Shown here piece after piece: positions 34,281 through 42,695 of a stretch of DNA of 64,000 nt. The notes below the pieces were generated by a model. That model was not told the DNA's origin. It was given only the letters and a program-made list of their open reading frames with translations, and made no database searches. This DNA comes from Cryobacterium tagatosivorans (GTDB lineage: Bacteria; Actinomycetota; Actinomycetes; Actinomycetales; Microbacteriaceae): NCBI RefSeq assembly GCF_004402215.1, contig NZ_SOEZ01000007.1, positions 1 to 64,000 of the forward strand. The letters run 5' to 3'. The position numbers and the translations under genes are program-made. Each line of letters opens with the position of its first letter. Position 1 is the stretch's first letter.

Positions 34281-35776
34281 TACTTCATCCCCTGTCCGAG
34301 CGGGAGGGCGTTGACCATGAGCGCTTCGGCTTGCTGGCAGTAGAGGATCTGCGGTTCCATGCCGGCCCGGGTGAGTGCGTTGCGCATCCCGGCCAGGGAG
34401 GAGTTCAGTTTCTCCTCGCTCGTCGCCGACACCGTCAGGTAGGCGCCGTACCGGTACTCGCCCTCCCCCGCGACGATGCTCTGCTCCTGATCGATGAGCG
34501 CGTCCCAGTCGGCGTTGTCGGCCGCGCTGTCCTGCTGGTTGCGTTTGGCTTTCACCCGCTGGTTGGTGCGCCAGGTGCGCTTCTCATCGTCGATGCGCTT
34601 GAGCGCGGACCGAGTTTTCACCGGGGTGAGCACGAGCGAGAAGATGTGGGTGACGGCTTCACCGGAGTTCGGGTGCCGGGCGAACACCAACGGTTCGATG
34701 AAGCCGACGTGGGTTTCCGTGCGCGGCCATTCGTGGATCCACATTGTCGAGTGCCAACCCGAATCGGACCGGACGATGTCGTTCTTGCCCTGGGGCTCGT
34801 CGAGCGCCATCGGCCCGATCGCCGCCAGGTCAACGCCGGCGTCTTCGTGGAGGCGGCTCTGGGTGGCGGAGAGGTACTCCGGGTCAAACGCCGTCCGGCC
34901 AAGCGCCGCCCACTCCCGGACGCTCAGCCATTTCCGCACGTCGAACCGGGCCGCACGGAGGGCGTCGGTGACGTTGGCGGTCTCGATGCGGGCCAACGCG
35001 AGAATGCCGGCCTTGCCGCCGCCGAGGTTCTTGATCTGACCCTGGAGCTTGAGCAGGTCAAAGGTCAAGGTCACATAGTTCTTGTGCGAGACCGCGAAGG
35101 ACTCGGACTGATCGAGGACATCGCCGTAGTTGCGGGCGACCGCCGAGTCGGGGTCAAGGCCGCGGCGGGTGACGGTTTCGGCGTAGAACTGGCGGGCCGG
35201 AAGGATCGTCGTCGGCACGGTTCGTTCCTGCAGGGAGACGCGGGTGATGCCGTCGCGCTGGGTGAACCCGGCCAGCACCTGGCCCCAGTTCCGGGCCAGC
35301 TCGTTCCGCTCGGGCATTTCGAGCATCAGGAACCCCTGCACCTCGAGCTCCGCGGTGATCGAGATGGTCTTGGAGAACGGGTTGTAAGCCACGGCCTGCC
35401 CATCCGTGTCCCACACCTGAATGCTGGCGAGCCTCCCCGGCAGGTTCAGGGTGCCGGCGATCTGCGGCCGCTCCGGCCGGAACCGAGTCGTCGTGCCGCC
35501 GAGGGTCCGGCGCACGTGCAGGGACAGCCACTGCGCCGCGATGCGAGGAAAGGCGACCCCGTGGTGTTGGGCGAGACCCGCGATCGCCAACGGCAACCAG
35601 ATCGGCATCGACGCGAAGAACGCGGGAAACCCCCACCGGTTGATCGAAATGATCGCGATTCCCGCGGAGACGGCCAGCGTCGTGAGGTTCCACATGTCCA
35701 GGCCGGCGATGATGCCCTGAGTGCTCTTGCGCGCCAAACGAATCGGGCGATCAACCATCGAAGTGTGAGTGCTCAT
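34280..35776 (-). CDS. SCO6880-type PrgI-like conjugation protein
   Basis: A 498-residue protein of the SCO6880 family of actinobacterial conjugation clusters. A short PrgI-like N-terminus with two adjacent hydrophobic helices (WNLTTLAVSAGIAIISI and FFASMPIWLPLAIAGLA) leads to a long soluble domain that resembles the N-terminal half of VirB4 proteins. In these clusters the VirB4 function is effectively split between this gene and the ATPase gene that follows. It has no P-loop. Confidence 0.85.
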   Translation of the reverse strand: MSTHTSMVDRPIRLARKSTQGIIAGLDMWNLTTLAVSAGIAIISINRWGFPAFFASMPIWLPLAIAGLAQHHGVAFPRIAAQWLSLHVRRTLGGTTTRFRPERPQIAGTLNLPGRLASIQVWDTDGQAVAYNPFSKTISITAELEVQGFLMLEMPERNELARNWGQVLAGFTQRDGITRVSLQERTVPTTILPARQFYAETVTRRGLDPDSAVARNYGDVLDQSESFAVSHKNYVTLTFDLLKLQGQIKNLGGGKAGILALARIETANVTDALRAARFDVRKWLSVREWAALGRTAFDPEYLSATQSRLHEDAGVDLAAIGPMALDEPQGKNDIVRSDSGWHSTMWIHEWPRTETHVGFIEPLVFARHPNSGEAVTHIFSLVLTPVKTRSALKRIDDEKRTWRTNQRVKAKRNQQDSAADNADWDALIDQEQSIVAGEGEYRYGAYLTVSATSEEKLNSSLAGMRNALTRAGMEPQILYCQQAEALMVNALPLGQGMK

Positions 35777-35792
35777 GCGTGGATCCTTTGGT

Positions 35793-37199
35793 CTACCTGG
35801 TCGTGGGCGCTGCGGATGGCTGCGCCTTGGGCAGCGCGCTCTGCTGCGCGGTGTGCTGCCCGGTGGGTGGAGCGGTTGGCGGGCGGGTGGCGTTGTTTCG
35901 CGCCGGGCCTGATTGGGCGCGCGGGGCTGGCCCGCCGCCCGACGGGGCGGGGCCCTGTGTGCGTCGACGTACCGCCGCCGTCCTACTCGCGACTGCTGAG
36001 CTGAGGCTTCTGGCCGCCCGGCTGCCGCTCTGCTTTGCGCTTGAGCCGCCGCGGGAGGCGATGTTGTCGATCGCGGAGGTCGCTCCCTGACCGACGAAGG
36101 AGAACAGCCCGAACACGGCGACCGGGGCGAAGGCGATCATGATCATCCCGAGACCCAGCGGGAGAGCCTGGATACTCCACATGCTGTCAACCTCGGCGAA
36201 ACCCTTGAGAACCAGCATCAAGAAGCCCAGGGTGAGCGGGGTAGTCAGGATCAGGGCGATCACGGCGGAGAACCAACGGATGACCCATTGCACGCCGATC
36301 TTCATCGGGAACAGCATGAATGCGACCGGCCCCAACGCGACCAAAGCGGCGAGGGCGAGATTGCGGAAACTGAACACGAAGACCAGCACTACGACGCCGA
36401 TCACGAGCAACGTCAGCACCGCCTGGGCAAGCCAGATGTTCCCGAGACCGCCGCCGAAAATGATGTTCTCCACCGTTCGGTAGAGCCCCTCCCCGTTGCC
36501 ACCACGCGTGAGCAAGGGGTCGACGAGCTGGTCGACCATGTTCACGATGTTCCCCACCAGCCACAGCGACACTGCGGAGAGTGGAACTGCCAGGAAAAAC
36601 CGGATGATGGCCGCGGTCAGTTCACCGCTGTCGCGCGACCACAGCGCCGTGGTGATGGCCACGATGCCGGCGATCAGGATGACGATCAGAACTACCCAGC
36701 TCCACCAGGCCCACTCGGTAATTGCCGCCGTCCACAAGTAGGAGTCCGTATTGAACGACGTGTTCTCAATCACCCAGGCGATGCCGCCCGTGATCACTGA
36801 CGCGATGCCGCGGGCCATCGACTCCGCAACCGTGCAAATCGCGTCGACCGCGCCGCAGCCATACTCCAGCTTCAGCTCCTTGCCGCCCGTGTCCGTCAGG
36901 GCGCCAACGTTGTCATCCGAAAGCGTGCATACGGTGACGCTGCGGCCCTCGTACGGTACTTCTTTGAAGCAGCGTTCGGGTTTGCTGTCCGCAGCGTTCT
37001 CCGGGGAGCAGGAGATACGTGCAGTGCTTCCGGTGCAGTTGATCGGGAATGCGGGTCCGCTCCACGGCTCGCCCTCGATCACTGCCGCCGACGATGCCGC
37101 TGACGGGTGGGGTGTCGCTGCGTGTGCGGGGGTCGCTCCGGTGGCGCTCAGTGTTCCCGTGAGCACGAGGGCAGCGGCAACGCCGAGGAGCCAGCGCAT
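35793..37199 (-). CDS. VirB6/TrbL-like channel membrane protein
   Basis: A 468-residue polytopic protein. A signal peptide ends in TPAHAATP. A Cys-containing extracellular domain (four or more Cys between residues 55 and 125) is followed by about six transmembrane helices (for example WSWVVLIVILIAGIVAITTA, AVLTLLVIGVVVLVFVFSF and FGLFSFVGQ) and a long Pro/Ala/Gln-rich cytoplasmic tail from residue 370. The arrangement fits the VirB6-type inner-membrane channel component. It lies 16 bp upstream of the SCO6880 gene. Confidence 0.8.
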   Translation of the reverse strand: MRWLLGVAAALVLTGTLSATGATPAHAATPHPSAASSAAVIEGEPWSGPAFPINCTGSTARISCSPENAADSKPERCFKEVPYEGRSVTVCTLSDDNVGALTDTGGKELKLEYGCGAVDAICTVAESMARGIASVITGGIAWVIENTSFNTDSYLWTAAITEWAWWSWVVLIVILIAGIVAITTALWSRDSGELTAAIIRFFLAVPLSAVSLWLVGNIVNMVDQLVDPLLTRGGNGEGLYRTVENIIFGGGLGNIWLAQAVLTLLVIGVVVLVFVFSFRNLALAALVALGPVAFMLFPMKIGVQWVIRWFSAVIALILTTPLTLGFLMLVLKGFAEVDSMWSIQALPLGLGMIMIAFAPVAVFGLFSFVGQGATSAIDNIASRGGSSAKQSGSRAARSLSSAVASRTAAVRRRTQGPAPSGGGPAPRAQSGPARNNATRPPTAPPTGQHTAQQSALPKAQPSAAPTTR

Positions 37200-37200
37200 G

Positions 37201-37518
37201 TTAGAAACCGAAGTCGAAACCGACAGCGAACGCGAAGATCGCGTTGACCGCGCCGAGGCCCGCGCCCACCGCGAGGATCTTCAGGATCCACTCCCCCGCC
37301 CAGGACTGGTACCGCTCCGAGCCGCCTCCCTTGGTCACCACACCGACGAACGCGATGATCAGCATGATCAAGGTGAGGATGAGTGCTCCGGCCAGAATGA
37401 ACGAGCCGATGCTGGTGAGTCCGGAAATGAAGGGCGCGTTCCAGTCGGGGCTGATGTCTGGGACATCGACCGCGGTTGGGATGGGCCAGGTGGTGTGCTG
37501 CAAGGGGGTGCCTTTCAA
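37201..37518 (-). CDS. Small two-helix membrane protein (pilin-like position)
   Basis: A 105-residue protein with two hydrophobic helices (LTSIGSFILAGALILTLIML and ILKILAVGAGLGAVNAIFAF) joined by a short basic, Gly-rich loop. Size, topology and position just ahead of the VirB6-like gene match the VirB2/TrbC-type component of Gram-positive clusters, but no sequence motif proves it. It stops 1 bp before the VirB6-like start. Confidence 0.6.
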   Translation of the reverse strand: MKGTPLQHTTWPIPTAVDVPDISPDWNAPFISGLTSIGSFILAGALILTLIMLIIAFVGVVTKGGGSERYQSWAGEWILKILAVGAGLGAVNAIFAFAVGFDFGF

Positions 37519-37527
37519 TTGGTGCGA

Positions 37528-38133
37528 CTAGAGAGTGATTCCGCGGGCTTGCAGGAACGGGACCGGGTTGATCCGTTCCCCGTTCAGGCGAGTTTCAAAG
37601 TGGAGGTGACAGCCCGTGGACATGCCTGTGGTGCCTTCTCGGGCGATCACGGTGCCGGCCTGGACGGTGTCGCCGGGCGAGACTGTTGCGCTTCCGAGAG
37701 CCAGGTGCGCGTAGAGGGTTTGCACGGCGCCCGGGTGGTCGATCATGATTCGGAACCCGTAGGAGCCTTCCTCGCCGACCTTCACGATCGTTCCCGAACT
37801 GGCGGCATAGACCGGCTCATCGCATCCGCTGCCCATATCCATGCCCCAGTGCAGGGTGGAGCAATACGTGCAGGGAGCAGCCCGGGGACCGAAGTCGTCG
37901 TTGATCGTGTAGCCGGTCACGGGCAAGGTCCAATCCCCACTGATGACCGGCCTCGCCGATGCGGAGTCCGTGGGGGCAGTCCCCCCGGATCCCAGCGCGA
38001 TTGCGAACACGACGGGTAGGGAGAGCATCGTCCCCAACGTGGCGAACATGACCAGTACTACTGCGAGTGCCAGCTGGAGGATGCGCTTTGGCCCGATCGC
38101 TTTGACGGCTGCAACAGCGGCGGGCGCAGCCAT
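37528..38133 (-). CDS. M23 peptidase (conjugation cell-wall hydrolase)
   Basis: A 201-residue membrane-anchored LytM-type endopeptidase. An N-terminal transmembrane helix (LQLALAVVLVMFATLGTML) is followed by the zinc site: LHWGMDMG (HxxxD) and CHLHFETRLNG (HxH). The catalytic domain spans about residues 75-190 and ends in PVPFLQARGI. It would cut peptidoglycan cross-bridges to let the conjugation channel pass, in place of the VirB1 transglycosylase. It stops 9 bp ahead of the pilin-like gene. Confidence 0.9.
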   Translation of the reverse strand: MAAPAAVAAVKAIGPKRILQLALAVVLVMFATLGTMLSLPVVFAIALGSGGTAPTDSASARPVISGDWTLPVTGYTINDDFGPRAAPCTYCSTLHWGMDMGSGCDEPVYAASSGTIVKVGEEGSYGFRIMIDHPGAVQTLYAHLALGSATVSPGDTVQAGTVIAREGTTGMSTGCHLHFETRLNGERINPVPFLQARGITL

Positions 38134-38135
38134 GG

Positions 38136-38903
38136 CTACTTTCTCGTTTCGGGGAAGAACCGGATGAGTTTGCAGTCAGCTGGGGTCTGGCCGGAACTCT
38201 CGACGGGTGCTGTGTTGCCGCACAGAACTTGCACGCTGACTGCGTATCGCTCCTGGTAGCTAACGTCGCCGCGGCCCGTGTAGGTCGCCAGGATGTTTGT
38301 CGTGACGAGGTGGTAGCCGTCCGTCATGAGCGCGTCCAGGGAACCTGGTTGGGGGCTGAGGTGGTCGTAGTCGACAAGAACTTTGCCGTCGACTTTCGCC
38401 GTCACCTCGATGTCATTGCTGGCTTGTGCGTCCCAGTCGGTTTCCGGCACGATCATGCGCCGGTTGAGCTCTTCGAGCTTGCCCGCGAGTGCGTCCTTCC
38501 GGTCTGCCTCGATGTCATAGCGGGGATCAAGGGTGTGCCAGGTGCTGAGCTCGTCGAGGAACTGCTTGCGAGTCGCCAACGTCGTGTTGTATGTGGACCC
38601 TGCGATCGCTGCCGCTGTTCCGTAGGCCGTCGCATCTGTGGTGATCGGCTCGGGCAGCCAGCCGAACTTGGTCACCGCCGGGTCTACGACAGAGCCGGGG
38701 TCCGCTGCCGGGTCCGCACTGGGTGACGTGGGGCCAGTGGTTGAGGTTGGCGGTGACCCTCCACCGTCTTTTGAGACAGTGATGAGCGCCCCAACGAGCC
38801 CAACAACACTCGCCAGCACGACGGCGCCGGCAGCGCTTGCCCAAGCGATTTTGCGCGTTCTGCGCTGGCTGTCTGTGAGTGCCGCACGTTCTCGCCTGGC
38901 CAT
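38136..38903 (-). CDS. VirB8-like/unknown membrane protein, first gene of the operon
   Basis: A 255-residue bitopic protein. A basic N-terminus and one transmembrane helix (ASAAGAVVLASVVGLVGALI) precede a Ser/Thr/Pro linker and an extracytoplasmic domain (about residues 90-255) with a single Cys pair (VLCGNTAPVES and ADCKLIRFF). It occupies the VirB8/TcpC-like position, but similarity is weak. The ATG at 38903 has GGGAGG upstream; a longer frame to 39083 has no such signal. A palindromic operator with an embedded TATAAT lies about 210 bases upstream. Confidence 0.65.
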   Translation of the reverse strand: MARRERAALTDSQRRTRKIAWASAAGAVVLASVVGLVGALITVSKDGGGSPPTSTTGPTSPSADPAADPGSVVDPAVTKFGWLPEPITTDATAYGTAAAIAGSTYNTTLATRKQFLDELSTWHTLDPRYDIEADRKDALAGKLEELNRRMIVPETDWDAQASNDIEVTAKVDGKVLVDYDHLSPQPGSLDALMTDGYHLVTTNILATYTGRGDVSYQERYAVSVQVLCGNTAPVESSGQTPADCKLIRFFPETRK

Positions 38904-39113
38904 GTCATGCCTCCCGGTAGGGGCGGGCAGCACCGAGCGACAACGAGACACTCCCCCGAGGCCGCTGACCGCTCCCGCTCTTGTGGTCATGCGTGTGGGT
39001 TCGTGTAACCCGTTCAGGGGTACTTTAGCCGCTGCCAGTGACACACTCAGCGCACGACGCCTCTCGATTGTCCCCTGGCGCATTTTGTCCCCCTCTCGCG
39101 TGCTTGTTGTAAG

Positions 39114-39132
39114 CTAATCATATAATGATTAG
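39114..39132. promoter_or_regulatory. Perfect ArsR-type operator over a TATAAT box
   Basis: CTAATCAT and ATGATTAG (perfect 8-bp arms, 3-base spacer) contain TATAAT at 39121-39126. The site lies between the divergent conjugation operon and the ArsR-like gene at 39183. A- and T-rich dyads of this form are classic ArsR/SmtB operators, so the regulator probably represses both directions. Confidence 0.7.
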
Positions 39133-39182
39133 GGTTGGTGTAATTAAGAGAAGCGAGTCGGGCGGTCGGGCAGAATGGCAGA

Positions 39183-39506
39183 ATGCCCCGTTATGTCCGC
39201 CCCGCTCACGATGAATTCGTGGAGGAAGCCATTGACGCTTTTGGTAACCGTGCGCGTGTCGCGGTCCTCAGCTACGTGCGACGACATGGGCCCTGTACGC
39301 GTGGAGAGATTGCGGCGGCGCTCAGCATCGCCCCGCCGACAACGTCGAATCACCTGGCGGCTCTCGAGACTGCGGGCCTCATTGTTTCGGCGCCGGCGCG
39401 AGATCAGGCGAAGAGTGGCCAGTGGGTGCGATATTCAGTCGTGCCAGAGCGTGTTGCCGAGCTCTACCAAGCTCTCGGGCGCGAACTGGGCCAGAACGAG
39501 GATTAA
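39183..39506 (+). CDS. ArsR-like winged-helix regulator
   Basis: A 107-residue protein with an ArsR/SmtB-type fold. DAFGNRARVAVLSYVRRHG leads to the recognition region GEIAAALSIAPPTTSNHLAALETAG and the wing (SGQWVRYSVVPERVAEL). No metal-binding Cys pair (ELCVC) is present, so it may respond to cell state or another ligand rather than arsenic. It is divergent from the conjugation operon and 50 bases downstream of the perfect dyad at 39114, which makes it the best candidate switch for transfer genes. Confidence 0.85.
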   Translation: MPRYVRPAHDEFVEEAIDAFGNRARVAVLSYVRRHGPCTRGEIAAALSIAPPTTSNHLAALETAGLIVSAPARDQAKSGQWVRYSVVPERVAELYQALGRELGQNED

Positions 39507-39564
39507 ACGAGAGCTCGCCGCGTGTCGCGCAATCTTGAATGGATTTAACGACAAGCTTTGTCCC

Positions 39565-39801
39565 ATGGCAGTAGCAAAGGGCAGCAAGATTCGCCGGGAC
39601 CACACTCCTACGGTGTTGTTCCAGACGCGAGTCGACCCCGCGATCCGCGCGGAAGTCAATCTAGCCGCAGCCGCAAGCGGCGTCTCGACGGGTATCTATC
39701 TGGAGGCGCTGCTTCGACGAACCCTCGAGGACCTGGGCAAACTGCCCGTCCTTGATCTCATCCGCGATCAGAAAGAGGAGCTGCTTATTCCAGCCGCTTA
39801 A
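39565..39801 (+). CDS. Small RHH-like DNA-binding protein
   Basis: A 78-residue basic protein, MAVAKGSKIRRDHTPTVLFQ, followed by TRVDPAIRAEVNLAAAASGV and STGIYLEALLRRTLEDLG. A beta strand (VLFQTRV) followed by two helices fits the ribbon-helix-helix or CopG pattern of plasmid copy or transfer regulators. The ATG at 39565 is the most likely start since residues before it show no pattern. It sits between the ArsR-like gene and the replication primase and is followed by a strong terminator. Confidence 0.6.
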   Translation: MAVAKGSKIRRDHTPTVLFQTRVDPAIRAEVNLAAAASGVSTGIYLEALLRRTLEDLGKLPVLDLIRDQKEELLIPAA

Positions 39802-39809
39802 AAGAAAGA

Positions 39810-39834
39810 GCCCGCCGCTTTCGCGACGGGCCTT
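39810..39834 (+). terminator. Rho-independent terminator
   Basis: GCCCGCCGC (39810-39818) pairs with GCGACGGGC (39823-39831) with one mismatch, and is followed by CTTT. It ends the transcript of the RHH-like gene just 9 bases after its stop. Confidence 0.75.
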
Positions 39835-39922
39835 TGCAAGTTTCGTAGCTCAAACCCTGTGTGCTTGCCGGCCAGGGGGTTGGAGCTAATCCAGATCAAC
39901 GGCCCTCACGGGAGGTTTCTCT

Positions 39923-41884
39923 ATGCCACAGAGCATAGCGCACGTGACGCTTGATGCACCTGAATTTGTGTGCGGCGTGTCCACTTATGTGTGGACCCCT
40001 TGGGAATTGACGCGCCGGATAAGTCCGCGTGCTGAGGTGCGCGTCATGGTGGCGGAGGCCGATGGCCGTCTCCACATGAATCAGTACCCCCGTTTATACC
40101 GTCTCGGGCCTGCCGCACCCACGACGCCGTGGTGTGTCCGCCTGGCCGATGACGACCAGGTGTTCCGACTGTTGTGCTTCGACTTTGACGCCAAAGGCGG
40201 CGATGACGCGGTGGAGCGCGCCGTCGATGACTGCGACGCCCTGTCGGGCATCCTGCACGCGAATTCGATCGCGCATGTGGTCTGCCAGTCATCTTCTGGT
40301 GGCGGCCGGCACGTGTGGGTCGGTCTCCGCGGCGGCGCACCGGCAGCGGTTGTGGCCGGTGTTGCGCAGGCCGCGCACGCCACGTACCGCACCCTTGACC
40401 ACGGCATGCTCCTGAACCCGCGCGAAGGCGCAGCTCGCCCGCCGGGCGCCCCGCACCGCGACGGCAGCACCTCGATCGTTCTGCGCGGCCGCGTCGAGTC
40501 ACTGACGGACCCGACGACGACGACCGAGGATCTCGGCCGGCTCGCTGAGGCGCTGCGTGAGCGTGCGCCGGCGGCCCGGCCGGAGCATTCCCGCCCGTCG
40601 GGGCCTCTGGATGCGTCCCACAGAGCCCACCGCGGGCTCAGCCGGTGGGGTGAGGGCCACATGGCCACTGTCGGCGGCGGCGACAACCCGTCCTGGACCG
40701 GATTCATGTGCCTCCTGGCCGCTGCTAGCGCCGGGTGGAGCGTCCGCGACGTCGAGCAGGCCGCACAGACCGCACCGGGCATGGAGCACTACCGGACGAA
40801 GAACAGCGGCCGCGGCACCCGCCGGCCCCGCAGCACCGCGGAGGGCGCCGAGCGCCTTGAGCGGCAGTGGGCCAAGGCCCAGCAATACGCCGCCCTCCAG
40901 CAGTCCCTGCCGGAGGCGCGGGAGCCGGCCGATCTGGCGGAGCTGACCGCGATAGTCGCGGACGTCGATGACATCCTGCACCGGCTTCGGGTGAGCCCCG
41001 GCCGGTGGGGTCAGACCGAGGCGGCCGTCTCTCAGCGGAGCATCCTCACTGCCCTGGCCTACCTCACTCTGCAGACCGGCAAACGCGTCGTCGCAGCGTC
41101 GATTAGGGATCTGGGCCTGATGGTGGGCCTGGGCCGGACGACCGCGGCTGACGCGCTCCGTGCCCTGCAGGCGGCGGGATTCATTGACCGTGTCCACGGC
41201 CCCGACGGGGTGAACGCCGCCGAATGGCGCCTAACCCCGAGGTTTTCCACAGGTACAGGATCAGTCCGGTCACAACCACTTAATAACCCCCGCCCCCCTA
41301 CCGAACTCTTCCTCCAAAGAACTGTTCTCGTCCGCTCGATCGAGGACCAGCTCACCGATCAACTGCATGACCTGTTTACCCGGAAGGGGCTGGGTCATCT
41401 GGCTGGCCGGCTCTACGCGTTGCTGCGGGAGCATGCGTCTCTGACGATCGAGTCCGCAGCCCGGCTGCTCGGGGTCACCGCCCGGCATACCACCGTGATC
41501 CTCAGTCGTCTGCGACGTTCGCGTCTGCTGGTGAAGCATGAGGAGGGGTGGGCGAGGGCGCGTCGGGATCTCCGTGACCAGGCCGCGCGACTTATTCGGG
41601 TTGCTGGCACGTTGGTCGCACGGCAGGTTGCGTATCAGGCCGAGCGGGTGGTGTGGGCGTGGTGGTTGGCCGAACAATCCACGATGAGTAGCAGCCCGAG
41701 GGATCGTCCTCGGAGGGCTCACGTGTCGAGCCGGCCTTTGTTTGATGTGAATGCGCCGGGCGAGCGGGTGTGGCCGCGGTACCCGCGCTCGGGCGATGGC
41801 CGGGCTAATCACCGTGAGGCCCGCTACTACGTTAACGCGGGCGTGCTGTCTCCCACGAGCCGGTGGCAATTGGCTGCCGGCTGA
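39923..41884 (+). CDS. AEP primase-like replication protein with winged-helix C-terminus
   Basis: A 653-residue protein. Residues 70-220 have the archaeo-eukaryotic primase signatures: LLCFDFDAKGG (acidic motif), SSSGGGRHVWVGL (sGxGxH motif) and RPPGAPHRDGS. Two winged-helix segments follow, around residues 345-420 (TGKRVVAASIRDLGLMVGLG, then TTAADALRALQAAGFIDRVH) and 480-560 (ARLLGVTARHTTVILSRLRR). This primase-plus-wHTH plan is common in replication proteins of plasmids and integrative elements, so it is the likely initiator. The start ATG has GGGAGG nine bases upstream. A helicase domain is absent. Confidence 0.75.
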   Translation: MPQSIAHVTLDAPEFVCGVSTYVWTPWELTRRISPRAEVRVMVAEADGRLHMNQYPRLYRLGPAAPTTPWCVRLADDDQVFRLLCFDFDAKGGDDAVERAVDDCDALSGILHANSIAHVVCQSSSGGGRHVWVGLRGGAPAAVVAGVAQAAHATYRTLDHGMLLNPREGAARPPGAPHRDGSTSIVLRGRVESLTDPTTTTEDLGRLAEALRERAPAARPEHSRPSGPLDASHRAHRGLSRWGEGHMATVGGGDNPSWTGFMCLLAAASAGWSVRDVEQAAQTAPGMEHYRTKNSGRGTRRPRSTAEGAERLERQWAKAQQYAALQQSLPEAREPADLAELTAIVADVDDILHRLRVSPGRWGQTEAAVSQRSILTALAYLTLQTGKRVVAASIRDLGLMVGLGRTTAADALRALQAAGFIDRVHGPDGVNAAEWRLTPRFSTGTGSVRSQPLNNPRPPTELFLQRTVLVRSIEDQLTDQLHDLFTRKGLGHLAGRLYALLREHASLTIESAARLLGVTARHTTVILSRLRRSRLLVKHEEGWARARRDLRDQAARLIRVAGTLVARQVAYQAERVVWAWWLAEQSTMSSSPRDRPRRAHVSSRPLFDVNAPGERVWPRYPRSGDGRANHREARYYVNAGVLSPTSRWQLAAG

Positions 41885-42009
41885 GACGTTGATGCATCGG
41901 TTGGTTGGCTGATTCGAGGTTGAGGGGCCGTGTCGATCATGTCCGATTTGGGGGATAAACTGGTTGTCTTCTCGCGTTTCTGGGATTTTTCGAAGAAGGA
42001 AGCTCCCTG

Positions 42010-42306
42010 GTGGGTTCTTTGACGTATGACCGGTTCACGGTCGAGTTTGACGACCGGATGTTGGCGCATTTGCAGATCGTGATTGTGCAGAAGTTGCGTC
42101 GTGGTGAGAGCTTCGTCTTTTCTTGGCGGATCTCGCAGGAGTCTGGGGGTGGTCGATGTTCGATTTGGTTGAACCCGGCGATCCCGTTGTACTTTCGGTT
42201 TTCCGGCAGCAGGCCCCCTGGGATTAATGCGGTTTGGGTGGCTGAGTTGACTGGGTCTGCGAACCGTCCGCAAGGTCTTGTGGCCACCGGTGAGACCCTG
42301 GGCTGA
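42010..42306 (+). CDS. DUF7882 family protein
   Basis: A 98-residue protein of a family common in Microbacteriaceae and often mislabelled as DNA ligase. DDRMLAHLQIVIVQKLRRGE, then SFVFSW, then IWLNPAIPLYFRFSGSRPPG and INAVWVAELTGSAN are diagnostic. It starts with GTG at 42010 after AAGGAAG. Function unknown. The family is often present in several genomic copies, and this one lies 125 bp after the primase gene. Confidence 0.85.
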   Translation: MGSLTYDRFTVEFDDRMLAHLQIVIVQKLRRGESFVFSWRISQESGGGRCSIWLNPAIPLYFRFSGSRPPGINAVWVAELTGSANRPQGLVATGETLG

Positions 42307-42398
42307 GGCGGCCTGCCCTCGCAAGGCTTCCGGTCCGGTCGTACGGTGAGTTCCACCTGTTTTGTGCCCTGTTTGAGGGGCGCAGTTTGGTGCGGCCG

Positions 42399-42620
42399 AT
42401 GCGAGCATCGTCCCCCGCCCTTCTCAGTCGCCTTCCAGCCGCGGCGCGCACCATCGAGACAGCCATCGCGTCCCTTGACAGGCGTGAACGCGAGGTGCAT
42501 GAAATGGAGGACTTATTGCTCTACGGTCCGGGCGAATCCGGTCCGTACCGTGGGAATGTCAGCGTTATCGGGTCAGCAACGACGTGGCTCGAGAGCCTGA
42601 CGGCAGAACTCGCAAGGTAG
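42399..42620 (+). CDS. Small hypothetical helical protein
   Basis: A 73-residue protein beginning MRASSPALLSRLPAAARTIE. A helical, heptad-like middle (TAIASLDRREREVHEMEDLL) is followed by a turn-rich C-terminal half. The frame is also open from a TTG at 42387. It lies between the DUF7882 gene and the sigma-factor gene in the same direction. No family recognised. Confidence 0.4.
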   Translation: MRASSPALLSRLPAAARTIETAIASLDRREREVHEMEDLLLYGPGESGPYRGNVSVIGSATTWLESLTAELAR

Positions 42621-42695
42621 GCACCGCTCAATGACTATCAACTGGGGGAAAATAACTGTGAAGATACTGCTTCGTCCGGGCCGGAAGTCTTTCTG

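Noticed and set aside
34331-36004. Long plus-strand open frame of about 550 codons
   Set aside because: It lies opposite the SCO6880-type conjugation gene, whose protein sequence is clearly recognisable. The plus frame is not protein-like.
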